From the NCBI GenBank assembly GCA_001001925.1, contig LCLH01000016.1:1-21283 (forward strand): a stretch of 21,283 bases of DNA, given 5' to 3'. Position 1 is the first letter of the stretch, and each line of letters opens with the position of its first letter. The position numbers were made by a program, and so were the translations under genes. The DNA comes from Candidatus Magasanikbacteria bacterium GW2011_GWC2_45_8 (GTDB lineage: Bacteria; Patescibacteriota; Patescibacteriia; Magasanikbacterales; UBA10146). A model generated the notes under the pieces. The model did not search any database, was not told where the DNA came from, and was given only the letters and a program-made list of their open reading frames with translations. Below, one piece after another: positions 8,045 through 14,337 of the stretch.

Positions 8045-9556
8045 TTATTGCGAACTTTGTTGTCCTCCGCCGATACCGAATTGGCTAAAGTCAACACCTT
8101 GAATCTGTTTAAATTGTTGAGGACCTTTTTCCCACGGCATCGCTGTTTGCGAACCGGTAAGCTCTTGCGCGGCGCTTTCAAATTGCTGGCGCAAATCTTC
8201 AAGTTCTTGCAAATCAGACATCACCGCATCTTCATCTATTGGCTTAGTCTTTAAGAGAGTAAAGACCTCTTGTCCTTTTGATTGCACTTCAGCCATGATA
8301 TCTTCTAACGCGGAAGTATCAACTTTTTTACGTTTAAGCGCTTTGATGGTTCGTTGTGCATCAGCAACGCCGCGTTTAAAGTCAGAAGTAAAACGTCCCA
8401 AGTTGCTCATGGTCTGAATAATGCGATCTTTCTCCCACACATCCTGCATAGAACCAAAGAACCCATCTTCAAGATCACTAAACGCTCCTTCTGAATCACC
8501 TGATTTCATTTTTGAATCTGCTCCATCACGCACCGACTTAAGCTGATTGATTGCGGCTTCAAACGCGTTATACTCATCACTCAAGTCAATACCTTGTTTT
8601 GATAATTTTGCCACTATAGATTTATCACGCTTTAATGCGGACTCTAGCCGCTTAACTTCACTGTTAAGCTGTTTGATGGTTTGCGGCCAGCGAGCGAGCA
8701 TCTCCAGTTGTTGACGGCAATCATTGAGCGATTGCATAGAATCCTGTATATCTTCTATGCCTGCTTCTTGAACAGCCTCAAATGTTTCCGCTGTTTTTAC
8801 CGCCGCAATGACAGTTTTTACTTTCGTAAGATTATCTGAACATTCCGCGGGAACAGCAATGCCTTGTTTGGTAAGTTTTAAAATTTGCTTATCAAACATA
8901 CTGATGCCCTGCCCCATGCCTTTCATACCTTTCTTTATCTGGGACAGCTGCTGTTTTTCCATTTGTTTTTGACGCGCATCTTGTTGTTGCTGTTGTTTTT
9001 CCGACATACCATTGTCGCCATTCTGTTGGTCGTTGCCCATCATACCTTGTCCTTGATCGCCGCCAAAATCCTGCGGACCACCTTGTTGACCATTAGGACC
9101 GCCAAATCCCTGCTGTCCACCGCGCGGACCTTGCTGACCAGGACCTTGCTGACCAGGACCTTGCTGACCGCCGAATTTCTGATCTCCTTGTTGACCATTA
9201 GGACCTCGGATACCCTGGTCAATTCTTATACCTTTATCAACTCCGCGTATACCTTGATCAATTTGTATACCCTTATCAATCTGTTGACCTTGCATATTGC
9301 CGGGTTGATTGAACCCCTGTTGCATGCCCTGTCCTCCTTCTTGTGGACCGCCAAAACCAGGCTGACCGCCAGGAGGTGGAGACATCGTGGGAGCACCCGA
9401 AGGGCTACCACCCATTGGAGCTTGCAGTTCCTGCGCAAGCAAAAGCATTGGGAAGCCTACTCCCAACACCGTAAACGCCAAAAGCGAAAACACAACAGCC
9501 GACACATGTGGATAGTGGCGAGAGTGTATAATCCCCGGCTTGCAAAATAATTGCAT
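8045..9556 (-). CDS. Secreted collagen-like / coiled-coil protein with three 90-residue repeats
   Basis: 503 residues. A hydrophobic signal/anchor lies at about 19-42 (start ATG 9556 with a weak AGG site). Next comes a Gly/Gln/Pro-rich zone (about 45-185) holding a 13-residue tandem repeat (IDKGIQIDQGIRG, then VDKGIRIDQGIRG) and collagen-like QQGPG units, then a Gln/Lys-rich stretch (185-205). The helical C-terminal two thirds contain three related units whose motifs LTKQGI, LSKQGI and KRKKVD fall at residues 228, 318 and 408, exactly 90 apart. Each continues into a helix pair ending in an acidic DLxxLEDL-like turn. One Cys pair (239, 280) lies in the first unit. It is not a family I can name. 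It is likely exported and elongated, a surface or periplasmic structural protein. Its promoter and long leader are separate features. Confidence 0.75.
   Translation of the reverse strand: MQLFCKPGIIHSRHYPHVSAVVFSLLAFTVLGVGFPMLLLAQELQAPMGGSPSGAPTMSPPPGGQPGFGGPQEGGQGMQQGFNQPGNMQGQQIDKGIQIDQGIRGVDKGIRIDQGIRGPNGQQGDQKFGGQQGPGQQGPGQQGPRGGQQGFGGPNGQQGGPQDFGGDQGQGMMGNDQQNGDNGMSEKQQQQQDARQKQMEKQQLSQIKKGMKGMGQGISMFDKQILKLTKQGIAVPAECSDNLTKVKTVIAAVKTAETFEAVQEAGIEDIQDSMQSLNDCRQQLEMLARWPQTIKQLNSEVKRLESALKRDKSIVAKLSKQGIDLSDEYNAFEAAINQLKSVRDGADSKMKSGDSEGAFSDLEDGFFGSMQDVWEKDRIIQTMSNLGRFTSDFKRGVADAQRTIKALKRKKVDTSALEDIMAEVQSKGQEVFTLLKTKPIDEDAVMSDLQELEDLRQQFESAAQELTGSQTAMPWEKGPQQFKQIQGVDFSQFGIGGGQQSSQ
9126..9169. 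repeat. 15-bp tandem repeat, about three copies
   Basis: The unit GGACCTTGCTGACCA is repeated at 9126, 9141 and 9156 (the last copy loses its final base). It encodes QQGPG units in the collagen-like part of the secreted protein. Such in-frame 15-bp repeats can change number by slippage without breaking the frame. Confidence 0.9.
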
Positions 9557-9574
9557 ATGCCTAAAATTAAATAA

Positions 9575-9628
9575 TTAAAAAATACTCAAAAATTGAGTAT
9601 TTGTATTTAATAAACTATTAAATTTCAA
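9575..9628 (-). CDS. Candidate 17-residue leader peptide upstream of the coiled-coil gene
   Basis: On the minus strand a perfect AGGAGG (9633-9638) is followed after 4 nt by TTG. This opens a 17-codon frame (MKFNSLLNTNTQFLSIF) ending in TAA at 9575-9577, 18 nt before the ATG of the coiled-coil gene. The AGGAGG is the best canonical Shine-Dalgarno seen in that leader, whereas the main gene has only a weak AGG. Both palindromes of the leader fall inside this frame. The start is TTG and the spacing short, so it is a candidate only, possibly a regulatory upstream frame. Confidence 0.35.
   Translation of the reverse strand: MKFNSLLNTNTQFLSIF
9581..9601. repeat. Perfect 9-bp palindrome, 3-nt loop, in the leader
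   Basis: AATACTCAA and TTGAGTATT flank AAA. It lies 25-45 nt upstream of the coiled-coil gene start, inside the candidate leader frame. It could be a protein-binding operator or an mRNA hairpin. The stem is AT-rich with A/T flanks and could also act as a weak attenuator. Confidence 0.75.
9606..9622. repeat. Perfect 7-bp palindrome, 3-nt loop, in the leader
   Basis: TTTAATA and TATTAAA flank AAC. It is 4 nt from the neighbouring 9-bp palindrome, so the two form a tandem pair in the 5' leader. Being all A/T in its arms it is a weak hairpin and could be chance; the pairing is what draws attention. Confidence 0.5.
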
Positions 9629-9722
9629 AATTCCTCCTAAAAAAAACATACTGAACGATTTTATTTTTGTTTTTGTTTGAAAATTTTTGGAAAACACCGC
9701 TTTTTTGATGTATTCTGTACAT

Positions 9723-9751
9723 AGTATAGCATTTTTTTAAGCTAAAGTCAA
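9723..9751 (-). promoter_or_regulatory. Sigma-70-type promoter of the coiled-coil gene
   Basis: On the minus strand TTGACT (9746-9751) is followed by a 17-nt spacer and TATACT (9723-9728), with TGC before the -10. This is the best full promoter in the window. The expected transcription start near 9716 gives a leader of about 160 nt before ATG 9556. That leader is AT-rich and holds the AGGAGG site and two palindromes. Confidence 0.8.
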
Positions 9752-9797
9752 TAGCAAAAACATAATAATCCACGATATAGCTGTGTTTTACCGCTCA

Positions 9798-9806
9798 TGC
9801 TATACT
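9798..9806 (+). promoter_or_regulatory. Extended -10 promoter of the GT-C-like gene
   Basis: TGCTATACT ends 12 nt before ATG 9819, so transcription would begin about 6 nt before the start codon, giving a nearly leaderless mRNA. No clear -35. The same nonamer occurs in the promoters at 9723 and 19210. Confidence 0.6.
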
Positions 9807-9818
9807 TAAAAACACAAT

Positions 9819-11411
9819 ATGAAACTTCTCCACATCACCATCAAAAAACTATCGCCCGTCCTATTCTACATTATTATTGCCGGATATTTTACATATCTTC
9901 AATGGGGTACTGGTTTTGCCGATCCTGATTCTTTTTATCATGCGGGGGTTAGCGCGCTTATGGGACAAGGACAGCTCGTGCTCAAACAATTCCCGTGGTT
10001 TACCTTTACCACTTTCAGCCAAAACTTTACCGATCATCAATTTTTCTACCACCTTTTGCTTGCCATACCTTCTCTCTTCATCCCCCCTCTTATTGCCACA
10101 AAGGCACTTGCGGTAATCTTGGCAACACTTTTTTTTATAATGTTTTGTTGGTTTTTGAAACAAACAGGCATCCGCTACCGTTTTTTTTATCTTATAATTC
10201 TGCTTACCACAGGACCATTTATTTTTCGCATCAATCTTGCCAAAGCAGGCTCGCTCGCGCTCATATTGCTCTTTATGGGCATACACTCGCTGTGGCAAAA
10301 AAAATATACGCGATTATTCACCATCACTTTTTTATACGTATGGACCCACGCCGGATGGATGAGCATGGGTATGGTGTACTTTGTGTGGTTCGTTGCAAAT
10401 TTCATTACCATGCGTCTCAACGATTCCGAACATGCTTTTTTGCGCATGAGTACAAAATGTATCCGCATACTGATGTCTGACCGCGCGTTATGGGCAATAG
10501 TATTAGGAATGTTTTTTGGGGTAGTTTTCAATCCATACTTTCCAAACAATATAATGTTCTATTGGCAACAAGCAATACAAATAGGACTTGTTAATTATCA
10601 ATCAGTTATAAATGTGGGCGCGGAGTGGTACCCATTCCCTATCTCAAAACTCGCCATAGAACTGATGGGCATTTTGATTGTTTGCGCGAGCGCGCTCGGA
10701 GCGTTCACACTGCATTGCCTCTTTGCAAAACCCAAGAAACTCTCACATCACATCAACATGCTTACTACCCGTGTACTGCACATGACCATGTTGTCCGGAT
10801 TATGGTTTGCGCTCACCATAAAATCCGCGCGTTATGTGGAATATCTTGCGCCAAGCGCGATTTTGGCGGGCGCACTATTGATAGAGCTTCTTATGCAGAT
10901 GGGAGCATGGGAAACTATAAAAAAATATACGCGTGAGCATTATCATATGTATTGCGCGTGCGCGTGCGCGTTGGGAATCTTCTATCTTGGCTTGAGCTGG
11001 TCTGAAGCGTCTACACTAAAAAAACCTCTTTCAGGCACACTCCCATGGAACCGATTGAAAGAATCAAGCGCCTATCTTGCCGCCAATACGCCAAAAAACA
11101 GGCTCATATTCCATACTAATTGGAGCGACGCGCCGCTGTTATTTTTTCATAACACCCACAACCGCTATATGGCTGGTCTTGATCCGACCTTTTTTTATCT
11201 CGCCAACCCAAATCTTTATCGCCGCTATACGGACATATCAAGAGGCGGTATTCACCGTCCGGCAGAAGCCATTTACCGCGCGTTCAATACTCAATATATG
11301 CTCATCACTCTTCCGCAAGATTGGAACCTTAACTATCAATTAAAAAAAGAGCCTCGTGTGCAAGCTCTTTTTCATGATGATGAATCAATCGTGTACCGAT
11401 ACTCGCCATAA
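9819..11411 (+). CDS. Multi-spanning GT-C-like membrane glycosyltransferase (predicted)
   Basis: 530 residues with about 10-12 membrane helices in the first 400 residues and a soluble C-terminal domain of about 130 residues. The first outside loop, right after helix 1, has the acidic motif FADPDSFYHAG, followed by a loop with TDHQFFYH. An Asp-containing motif after the first helix and aromatic/His-rich second loop are features of GT-C enzymes (PMT, STT3, ArnT types) that use lipid-linked sugars on the outer face. The acceptor is unknown; glycosylation of surface proteins is possible given the pilus-like genes nearby. Start ATG 9819 follows an extended -10 directly. An intrinsic-terminator-like hairpin lies within its last codons. 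Other multi-helix membrane proteins remain possible, as no catalytic motif is unique. Confidence 0.6.
   Translation: MKLLHITIKKLSPVLFYIIIAGYFTYLQWGTGFADPDSFYHAGVSALMGQGQLVLKQFPWFTFTTFSQNFTDHQFFYHLLLAIPSLFIPPLIATKALAVILATLFFIMFCWFLKQTGIRYRFFYLIILLTTGPFIFRINLAKAGSLALILLFMGIHSLWQKKYTRLFTITFLYVWTHAGWMSMGMVYFVWFVANFITMRLNDSEHAFLRMSTKCIRILMSDRALWAIVLGMFFGVVFNPYFPNNIMFYWQQAIQIGLVNYQSVINVGAEWYPFPISKLAIELMGILIVCASALGAFTLHCLFAKPKKLSHHINMLTTRVLHMTMLSGLWFALTIKSARYVEYLAPSAILAGALLIELLMQMGAWETIKKYTREHYHMYCACACALGIFYLGLSWSEASTLKKPLSGTLPWNRLKESSAYLAANTPKNRLIFHTNWSDAPLLFFHNTHNRYMAGLDPTFFYLANPNLYRRYTDISRGGIHRPAEAIYRAFNTQYMLITLPQDWNLNYQLKKEPRVQALFHDDESIVYRYSP
11344..11372. terminator. Bidirectional terminator-like hairpin inside a coding end
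   Basis: AAAAAGAGC and GCTCTTTTT (9-bp perfect stem) flank an 11-nt loop, with extra A's before the left arm. It lies about 40 nt before the stop codon of the plus-strand membrane gene and about 83 nt beyond the stop of the last pilin gene on the minus strand. No other hairpin is seen in the 43-nt gap between the convergent genes. It therefore probably terminates the minus-strand pilin operon. Confidence 0.6.
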
Positions 11412-11454
11412 TTTAACCGCTCGTCAAACGCAAATTTTCCTCGTGTGCTTCTAC

Positions 11455-11931
11455 CTACTTATACGTTGAAGGATAATATTCATTAAGCGGGTTGACGGTC
11501 GCTTTGAGCAGATAATTAAACACCAAACGGGAGATACCATACGCGGAAAGCACAATAGCAATGCCAATGATGCCATTGGTAATCAAGCCCTTGGCTGTTT
11601 TGATTTTGTCTTCTTCTCCTCCCGCCGTAAGCCACAAAAAACCCGCGTATGTTACCAACCCCACAAAAACCATCCCCAACAGCGTCAAAGACACATAAAT
11701 TATATATGCGACGGTCTGGCGCGGATCTTGATTCTTAAGACCTGTACGCCCGCCCGCGGCATCTAATTGTTTATTTATGTCCGCAGATGCACTGGTCGGT
11801 GCGGTATCTTCCGCAAGCTGATACGACGCGCGCGCTTGCGGTGCTTGCAATAGTAATGCAAAAACAGCTCCAACCCCCCATAAAAGAAAAGGGCTGGTGG
11901 CAAAAAAATGTTTGCGTAATGATGTTGGCAT
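11455..11931 (-). CDS. VirB2/TrbC-like two-helix pilin subunit (pilin 10, last of array)
   Basis: 158 residues. A signal peptide (about 1-36, ending APQARA) is followed by a polar ectodomain of about 45 residues without cysteines, then the two-helix hairpin. Helix 1 (about 75-103) ends in TYAGFLWLTAGG; a charged loop EEDKIKTAKGL precedes helix 2 (NGIIGIAIVLSAYGISRLVFNYLL). A short tail PLNEYYPSTYK follows. The GG-x-x-x-K-x-x-x-A-K loop is the family mark; in VirB2-type pilins this loop faces the cytoplasm and both ends face outward. It is the last gene of the ten-gene array, 34 nt after its neighbour, and complete. The role as a fibre or pore subunit is inference from the fold. Confidence 0.8.
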   Translation of the reverse strand: MPTSLRKHFFATSPFLLWGVGAVFALLLQAPQARASYQLAEDTAPTSASADINKQLDAAGGRTGLKNQDPRQTVAYIIYVSLTLLGMVFVGLVTYAGFLWLTAGGEEDKIKTAKGLITNGIIGIAIVLSAYGISRLVFNYLLKATVNPLNEYYPSTYK

Positions 11932-11965
11932 ATAACGCGTTGAAATTCTTCTTTAAAAAATTATT

Positions 11966-12382
11966 CTATTTAACGCCCGGCGCTGTTGCCGCCGGCTGTG
12001 TAAGAGATGATTGCACAATAGACCCAACTACCCATTTGGTTATGCCAAAAGATGATAACACGATAATCAACCCAAAAATCGCGTTGCGTAGATATTTTAT
12101 GGCGGTTTTTATCTGCTCTTCATCTCCACCTGCGGTAAGGTACTGGTATCCCGCAAAGACTGTAAAAGCCAAAAACAAAACTCCCAAAATTCCGAGCGAC
12201 GCGGAGATAATGTTGCCAACTGTTGTTGCAAGGCTGGTATCATCTCCTTTTACATCATATTTCGCGTTCTCGCCGACCCCTTTGAGCAAACTCTGCGCGG
12301 TATCCGGAGTTGCCGCGTCAACGCGCAATGGAAGGGACAAAAATAGGCCAAACACACTAATCATTAAAAAAAATAATTTCAT
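11966..12382 (-). CDS. VirB2/TrbC-like two-helix pilin subunit (pilin 9)
   Basis: 138 residues from ATG 12382 (MKLFFLMISVFGLF); a TTG 15 nt upstream is less likely. Signal peptide about 1-23 (ending RVDAA), short ectodomain, then helix 1 with ILGVLFLAFTVFAGYQYLTAGG, loop DEEQIKTAIKYLRNA, helix 2 FGLIIVLSSFGITKWVV and a tail rich in Ala/Thr/Pro. The loop has YLTAGGDEEQ, diverging from the ARGDETQ type of the next three genes, so this copy is an older duplicate. No cysteines in the mature part. Intact. Confidence 0.8.
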   Translation of the reverse strand: MKLFFLMISVFGLFLSLPLRVDAATPDTAQSLLKGVGENAKYDVKGDDTSLATTVGNIISASLGILGVLFLAFTVFAGYQYLTAGGDEEQIKTAIKYLRNAIFGLIIVLSSFGITKWVVGSIVQSSLTQPAATAPGVK

Positions 12383-12422
12383 ATCAAGAATTCGCAATAA
12401 ATTATATATCCCAATCTTTGCC

Positions 12423-12842
12423 CTAAGGAGTTGACTTACCTGTTGTAGCTATTGTCGCAGTGGTTAGCCGTGTTACGATAAAGTTAGTTAATACATACGC
12501 CGCAAGCACTACTGCCATGCCGATGGTTGCCATAATAATAATATCTTTTGCTTTTTTGGCTTGGGTTTCGTCTCCGCGAGCGATCATCCACGTATATCCT
12601 CCGTAAACGGTCAAAATTAAAAATATGACTCCCACCAGCGTCAACGCGATATTGATTATTTTTCCTACTTGTTGCTCAAAAGCGCCTTCTTGCAACGCGC
12701 CGTTTCCATAAACACCTTTCCCTACGCTCTCAAGCCTCGTTTTTGTCTTTTCTTGCAGAGTAGCCTCCGCGGAAGCAAGTGGAACACTCATAATCATACT
12801 CAAGACCAAAAACACTGCCCCCAGAGAAAAAAAACGTTTCAT
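12423..12842 (-). CDS. VirB2/TrbC-like two-helix pilin subunit (pilin 8)
   Basis: 139 residues, ATG 12842. Signal peptide ending PLASA (about 1-25), an ectodomain of about 40 residues without cysteines, then hairpin helix 1 (VGVIFLILTVYGGYTWMIA), loop RGDETQAKKAKDIII and helix 2 (IGMAVVLAAYVLTNFIV), with a Thr-rich tail. It belongs to a subgroup with pilins 6 and 7 sharing the ARGDETQAKKAKDIII loop. A 57-bp stretch here (12526-12582) is identical to 12941-12997 in pilin 7. Intact. Confidence 0.82.
   Translation of the reverse strand: MKRFFSLGAVFLVLSMIMSVPLASAEATLQEKTKTRLESVGKGVYGNGALQEGAFEQQVGKIINIALTLVGVIFLILTVYGGYTWMIARGDETQAKKAKDIIIMATIGMAVVLAAYVLTNFIVTRLTTATIATTGKSTP
12526..12582. repeat. 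57-bp exact repeat shared by pilins 7 and 8, 47 bp of it related in pilin 6
   Basis: 12526-12582 equals 12941-12997 exactly. A 47-bp core of it recurs at 13341-13387. It encodes the cytoplasmic loop and the start of helix 2 (ARGDETQAKKAKDIII). The ectodomains of these three genes show no such identity. Confidence 0.88.
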
Positions 12843-12864
12843 AAAAAATATTTAAAATAATATG

Positions 12865-13254
12865 TTATGGCGCTTTAAACACTTGCGTAATTACGAAATA
12901 TGTGGCGGCATACGAAAGCAAAATAATTATTATGCCAATAGTTGCCATAATAATAATATCTTTTGCTTTTTTGGCTTGGGTTTCGTCTCCGCGAGCGGTC
13001 ATCCAAATAAAACCGCCATAGACCATTAAGATGAAAAAAACAACTCCCAAAAGCGATAAAGCGGTTTGGATAATACTTGCCGCCTTGCCTTCTACGTTGT
13101 CGTTTGTGCTCAACCCCGCTCCCTTCTCCCCAGCCGCTGTTTTGAACTGCTTTTCAGCATCTTTGAAATTGGACGCGGCAAAAACCGGCAGAACGCTCAC
13201 CGCGCACACCGCTCCCGTAACCGCTAAACTCGCAATGCTTTGTTTTAAACGCAT
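12865..13254 (-). CDS. VirB2/TrbC-like two-helix pilin subunit (pilin 7)
   Basis: 129 residues from ATG 13254 (MRLKQSIASLAVTG). The longer frame to 13329 overlaps the upstream gene and lacks a signal peptide at its start. Signal peptide ends PVFAA (about 1-26). An ectodomain of about 35 charged residues is followed by LSLLGVVFFILMVYGGFIWMTA, loop RGDETQAKKAKDIII and IGIIIILLSYAATYFVI. The start lies 4 nt after the stop of pilin 6, which suggests coupled translation. Intact; no cysteines in the mature part. Confidence 0.82.
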   Translation of the reverse strand: MRLKQSIASLAVTGAVCAVSVLPVFAASNFKDAEKQFKTAAGEKGAGLSTNDNVEGKAASIIQTALSLLGVVFFILMVYGGFIWMTARGDETQAKKAKDIIIMATIGIIIILLSYAATYFVITQVFKAP

Positions 13255-13258
13255 ATGG

Positions 13259-13795
13259 TTATTTTGGCACCACTTGGGTAAACACAAATGAAGTAATAAT
13301 GCCCGCGGCGGCCACAATGATAATGCCAATAACCGCGTCTATAATAATATCTTTTGCTTTTTTGGCTTGGGTTTCGTCTCCGCGAGCAGTCATCCACAAG
13401 AATCCGCCATAGAGCATTAAAAGAAAAAACGCGACACCAACCAAGGAAAGCACGACTCCAACTATACTGCCCGTAATTCCCGCAATAGTTCCGGATTTTT
13501 TAAGCCCTGCCGCATTGGCTGTTGAATCTAAACCGTAATTACCTATAGAAGGGCTACTGTCACTTTCACCACTTGCAGAATTTGAAATACATTTTTTTCC
13601 GACACACTTAGAATCTGCCTGCGGAGAACCTCCACCTTCCAGACAAGCTTGCGAATCAGTATCACTAAATAAGCCACAAGTACTTTTAAATTCACAACAA
13701 ATCGCTGCTTTAACAGGATCGGCACTGCTAATAAAAAAAACCAAGCAAAAAACAATGAATACTGCACTTAAAATTTGCTTTGTCATGGTAGGCAT
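13259..13795 (-). CDS. VirB2/TrbC-like pilin subunit with Cys-rich ectodomain (pilin 6)
   Basis: 178 residues, ATG 13795 (a second ATG lies 9 nt in). Signal peptide ends PVKAA (about 1-31) and is followed at once by AICCEFKSTC, then further cysteines (DSQAC, SKCVGKKC), making a compact disulfide-rich head of about 40 residues. A Ser/Gly linker leads to the hairpin VVLSLVGVAFFLLMLYGGFLWMTA, RGDETQAKKAKDIII and IGIIIVAAAGIITSFVF. Cysteines directly after the signal peptide also occur in pilin 1 (GCCQ). Two GC-rich hairpins lie just upstream. A 47-bp part of the loop (13341-13387) is identical to pilins 7 and 8 although the ectodomains differ completely. Confidence 0.82.
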   Translation of the reverse strand: MPTMTKQILSAVFIVFCLVFFISSADPVKAAICCEFKSTCGLFSDTDSQACLEGGGSPQADSKCVGKKCISNSASGESDSSPSIGNYGLDSTANAAGLKKSGTIAGITGSIVGVVLSLVGVAFFLLMLYGGFLWMTARGDETQAKKAKDIIIDAVIGIIIVAAAGIITSFVFTQVVPK

Positions 13796-13815
13796 ATAAT
13801 AATAATTTTCTTTTA

Positions 13816-13829
13816 CCCCGCCCGCGGGG
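13816..13829. repeat. GC-rich hairpin before pilin 6
   Basis: CCCCGC, CC, GCGGGG: a 6-bp all-GC stem with a 2-nt spacer, about 20 nt upstream of the pilin 6 ATG. The surrounding intergenic DNA is AT-rich, so it stands out. It may stabilise a processed mRNA end or block ribosome entry. Confidence 0.55.
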
Positions 13830-13858
13830 AGCGGCGCACAAGAAAGTTATTATTCAAA

Positions 13859-13904
13859 CCCTCTCGCCAGAGCGCGTCATGCGTGCGCGCGCCCCGGCAA
13901 GAGG
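13859..13904 (-). terminator. Hairpin after pilin 5, possible attenuator
   Basis: Arms CCTCTTGCC and GGCGAGAGG as minus-strand RNA (one U-G wobble; a C-A mismatch on the other strand), with more GC pairs inside. It starts about 21 nt after the pilin 5 stop. Only a weak T-rich stretch follows (TTTGAATAATAAC), so it looks more like an attenuator or mRNA-stability stem than a full terminator. The asymmetry of the wobble favours a role in the minus-strand transcript. Confidence 0.5.
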
Positions 13905-13925
13905 CAGATATATCTGAAATGCAAT

Positions 13926-14291
13926 TTACGTTGTAGCCTTTACCAAACTGTCTATCACAAACTTGGCAATGGCGTACGCGGACAATATAATCGCCAAACC
14001 AATCACGCCGGCCATAATGCGTTTTTTTGCTTCTCCTGTCTTTTCTTCATTTCCTCCGGCAGCCACAATGCCGAGCAAACCCAAAGCCACATTGATAATG
14101 TTGCCAACGGTCTCTCTGATGTCTTTTTGACCCAAGCCTGTGTAGGTTCCTATTTGATCCGCGCCCAATGATTTTGCGCCATTGGTCGCATCGATAGAAT
14201 TAACAGTGTATGCGGATGCAAGACTCGGAATTACCATTGTTCCCACCAAACTTGCTGTTGCCAAAAATGAAATAATTTTTTTCTTTGTCAT
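13926..14291 (-). CDS. VirB2/TrbC-like pilin subunit lacking part of helix 1 (pilin 5)
   Basis: 121 residues from ATG 14291 (MTKKKIISFLATASL), chosen because a near-perfect Shine-Dalgarno lies just upstream. Signal peptide ends SLASA (about 1-27). The ectodomain ends in YTGLGQKDIRETVGNIINVAL. The hairpin then reads LGLLGIVAAGGNEEKTGEAKKRIMAG and IGLAIILSAYAIAKFVI. Compared with its neighbours, the second half of helix 1 (the GGF-x-W-M-T-A type stretch, about 15 residues) is missing in frame, leaving a helix too short to cross the membrane. Its pilin 4 neighbour shows a similar gap, and 99 bp of the two are identical. Either a recent deletion or a collapsed repeat in the assembly. Confidence 0.7.
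   Translation of the reverse strand: MTKKKIISFLATASLVGTMVIPSLASAYTVNSIDATNGAKSLGADQIGTYTGLGQKDIRETVGNIINVALGLLGIVAAGGNEEKTGEAKKRIMAGVIGLAIILSAYAIAKFVIDSLVKATT
13963..14061. repeat. 99-bp exact repeat, copy A (within pilin 5)
   Basis: Identical base for base to 14378-14476 in pilin 4, offset 415 bp. It covers the charged loop and helix 2. Identity ends precisely at the point where both genes lose the end of helix 1, which ties the two anomalies together. Confidence 0.9.
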
Positions 14292-14295
14292 GTTT

Positions 14296-14306
14296 TCACC
14301 CCCTTT
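14296..14306 (-). promoter_or_regulatory. Strong Shine-Dalgarno site of pilin 5
   Basis: AAAGGGGGTGA on the minus strand, 4 nt before the ATG at 14289-14291; one base off AAAGGAGGTGA. It is the strongest ribosome binding site in the array and decides the start in favour of ATG 14291 over the upstream TTG. It suggests this gene is, or was, the most highly translated subunit. Confidence 0.75.
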
Positions 14307-14337
14307 CAAATAGTAAAGATATATTTTACTTATAAGC

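Noticed and set aside
9126..9169. CRISPR-like direct repeats
   Set aside because: The units are adjacent 15-mers without spacers and encode in-frame QQGPG; a coding tandem repeat.
8885..9550. Long plus-strand open frame of 221 codons opposite the coiled-coil gene
   Set aside because: It is the antisense of the Gln/Gly/Pro-rich region, where repeats avoid stops in the opposite frame; its Leu/Thr-rich protein has no start site or domain and the minus-strand gene has a promoter and signal peptide.
10950..10975. Alternating GC/GT run (possible Z-DNA or regulatory element)
   Set aside because: It lies in frame within a membrane helix of the GT-C-like protein (Cys-Ala repeats) and needs no other explanation.
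11412..11454. Terminator in the convergent gap after the pilin array
   Set aside because: No stem of useful length is visible; the nearest hairpin is inside the coding end at 11344-11372.
11787..12434. Plus-strand open frame of 215 codons across the pilin 9/10 junction
   Set aside because: It crosses two well-supported minus-strand pilin genes and gives no recognisable protein; an antisense shadow.
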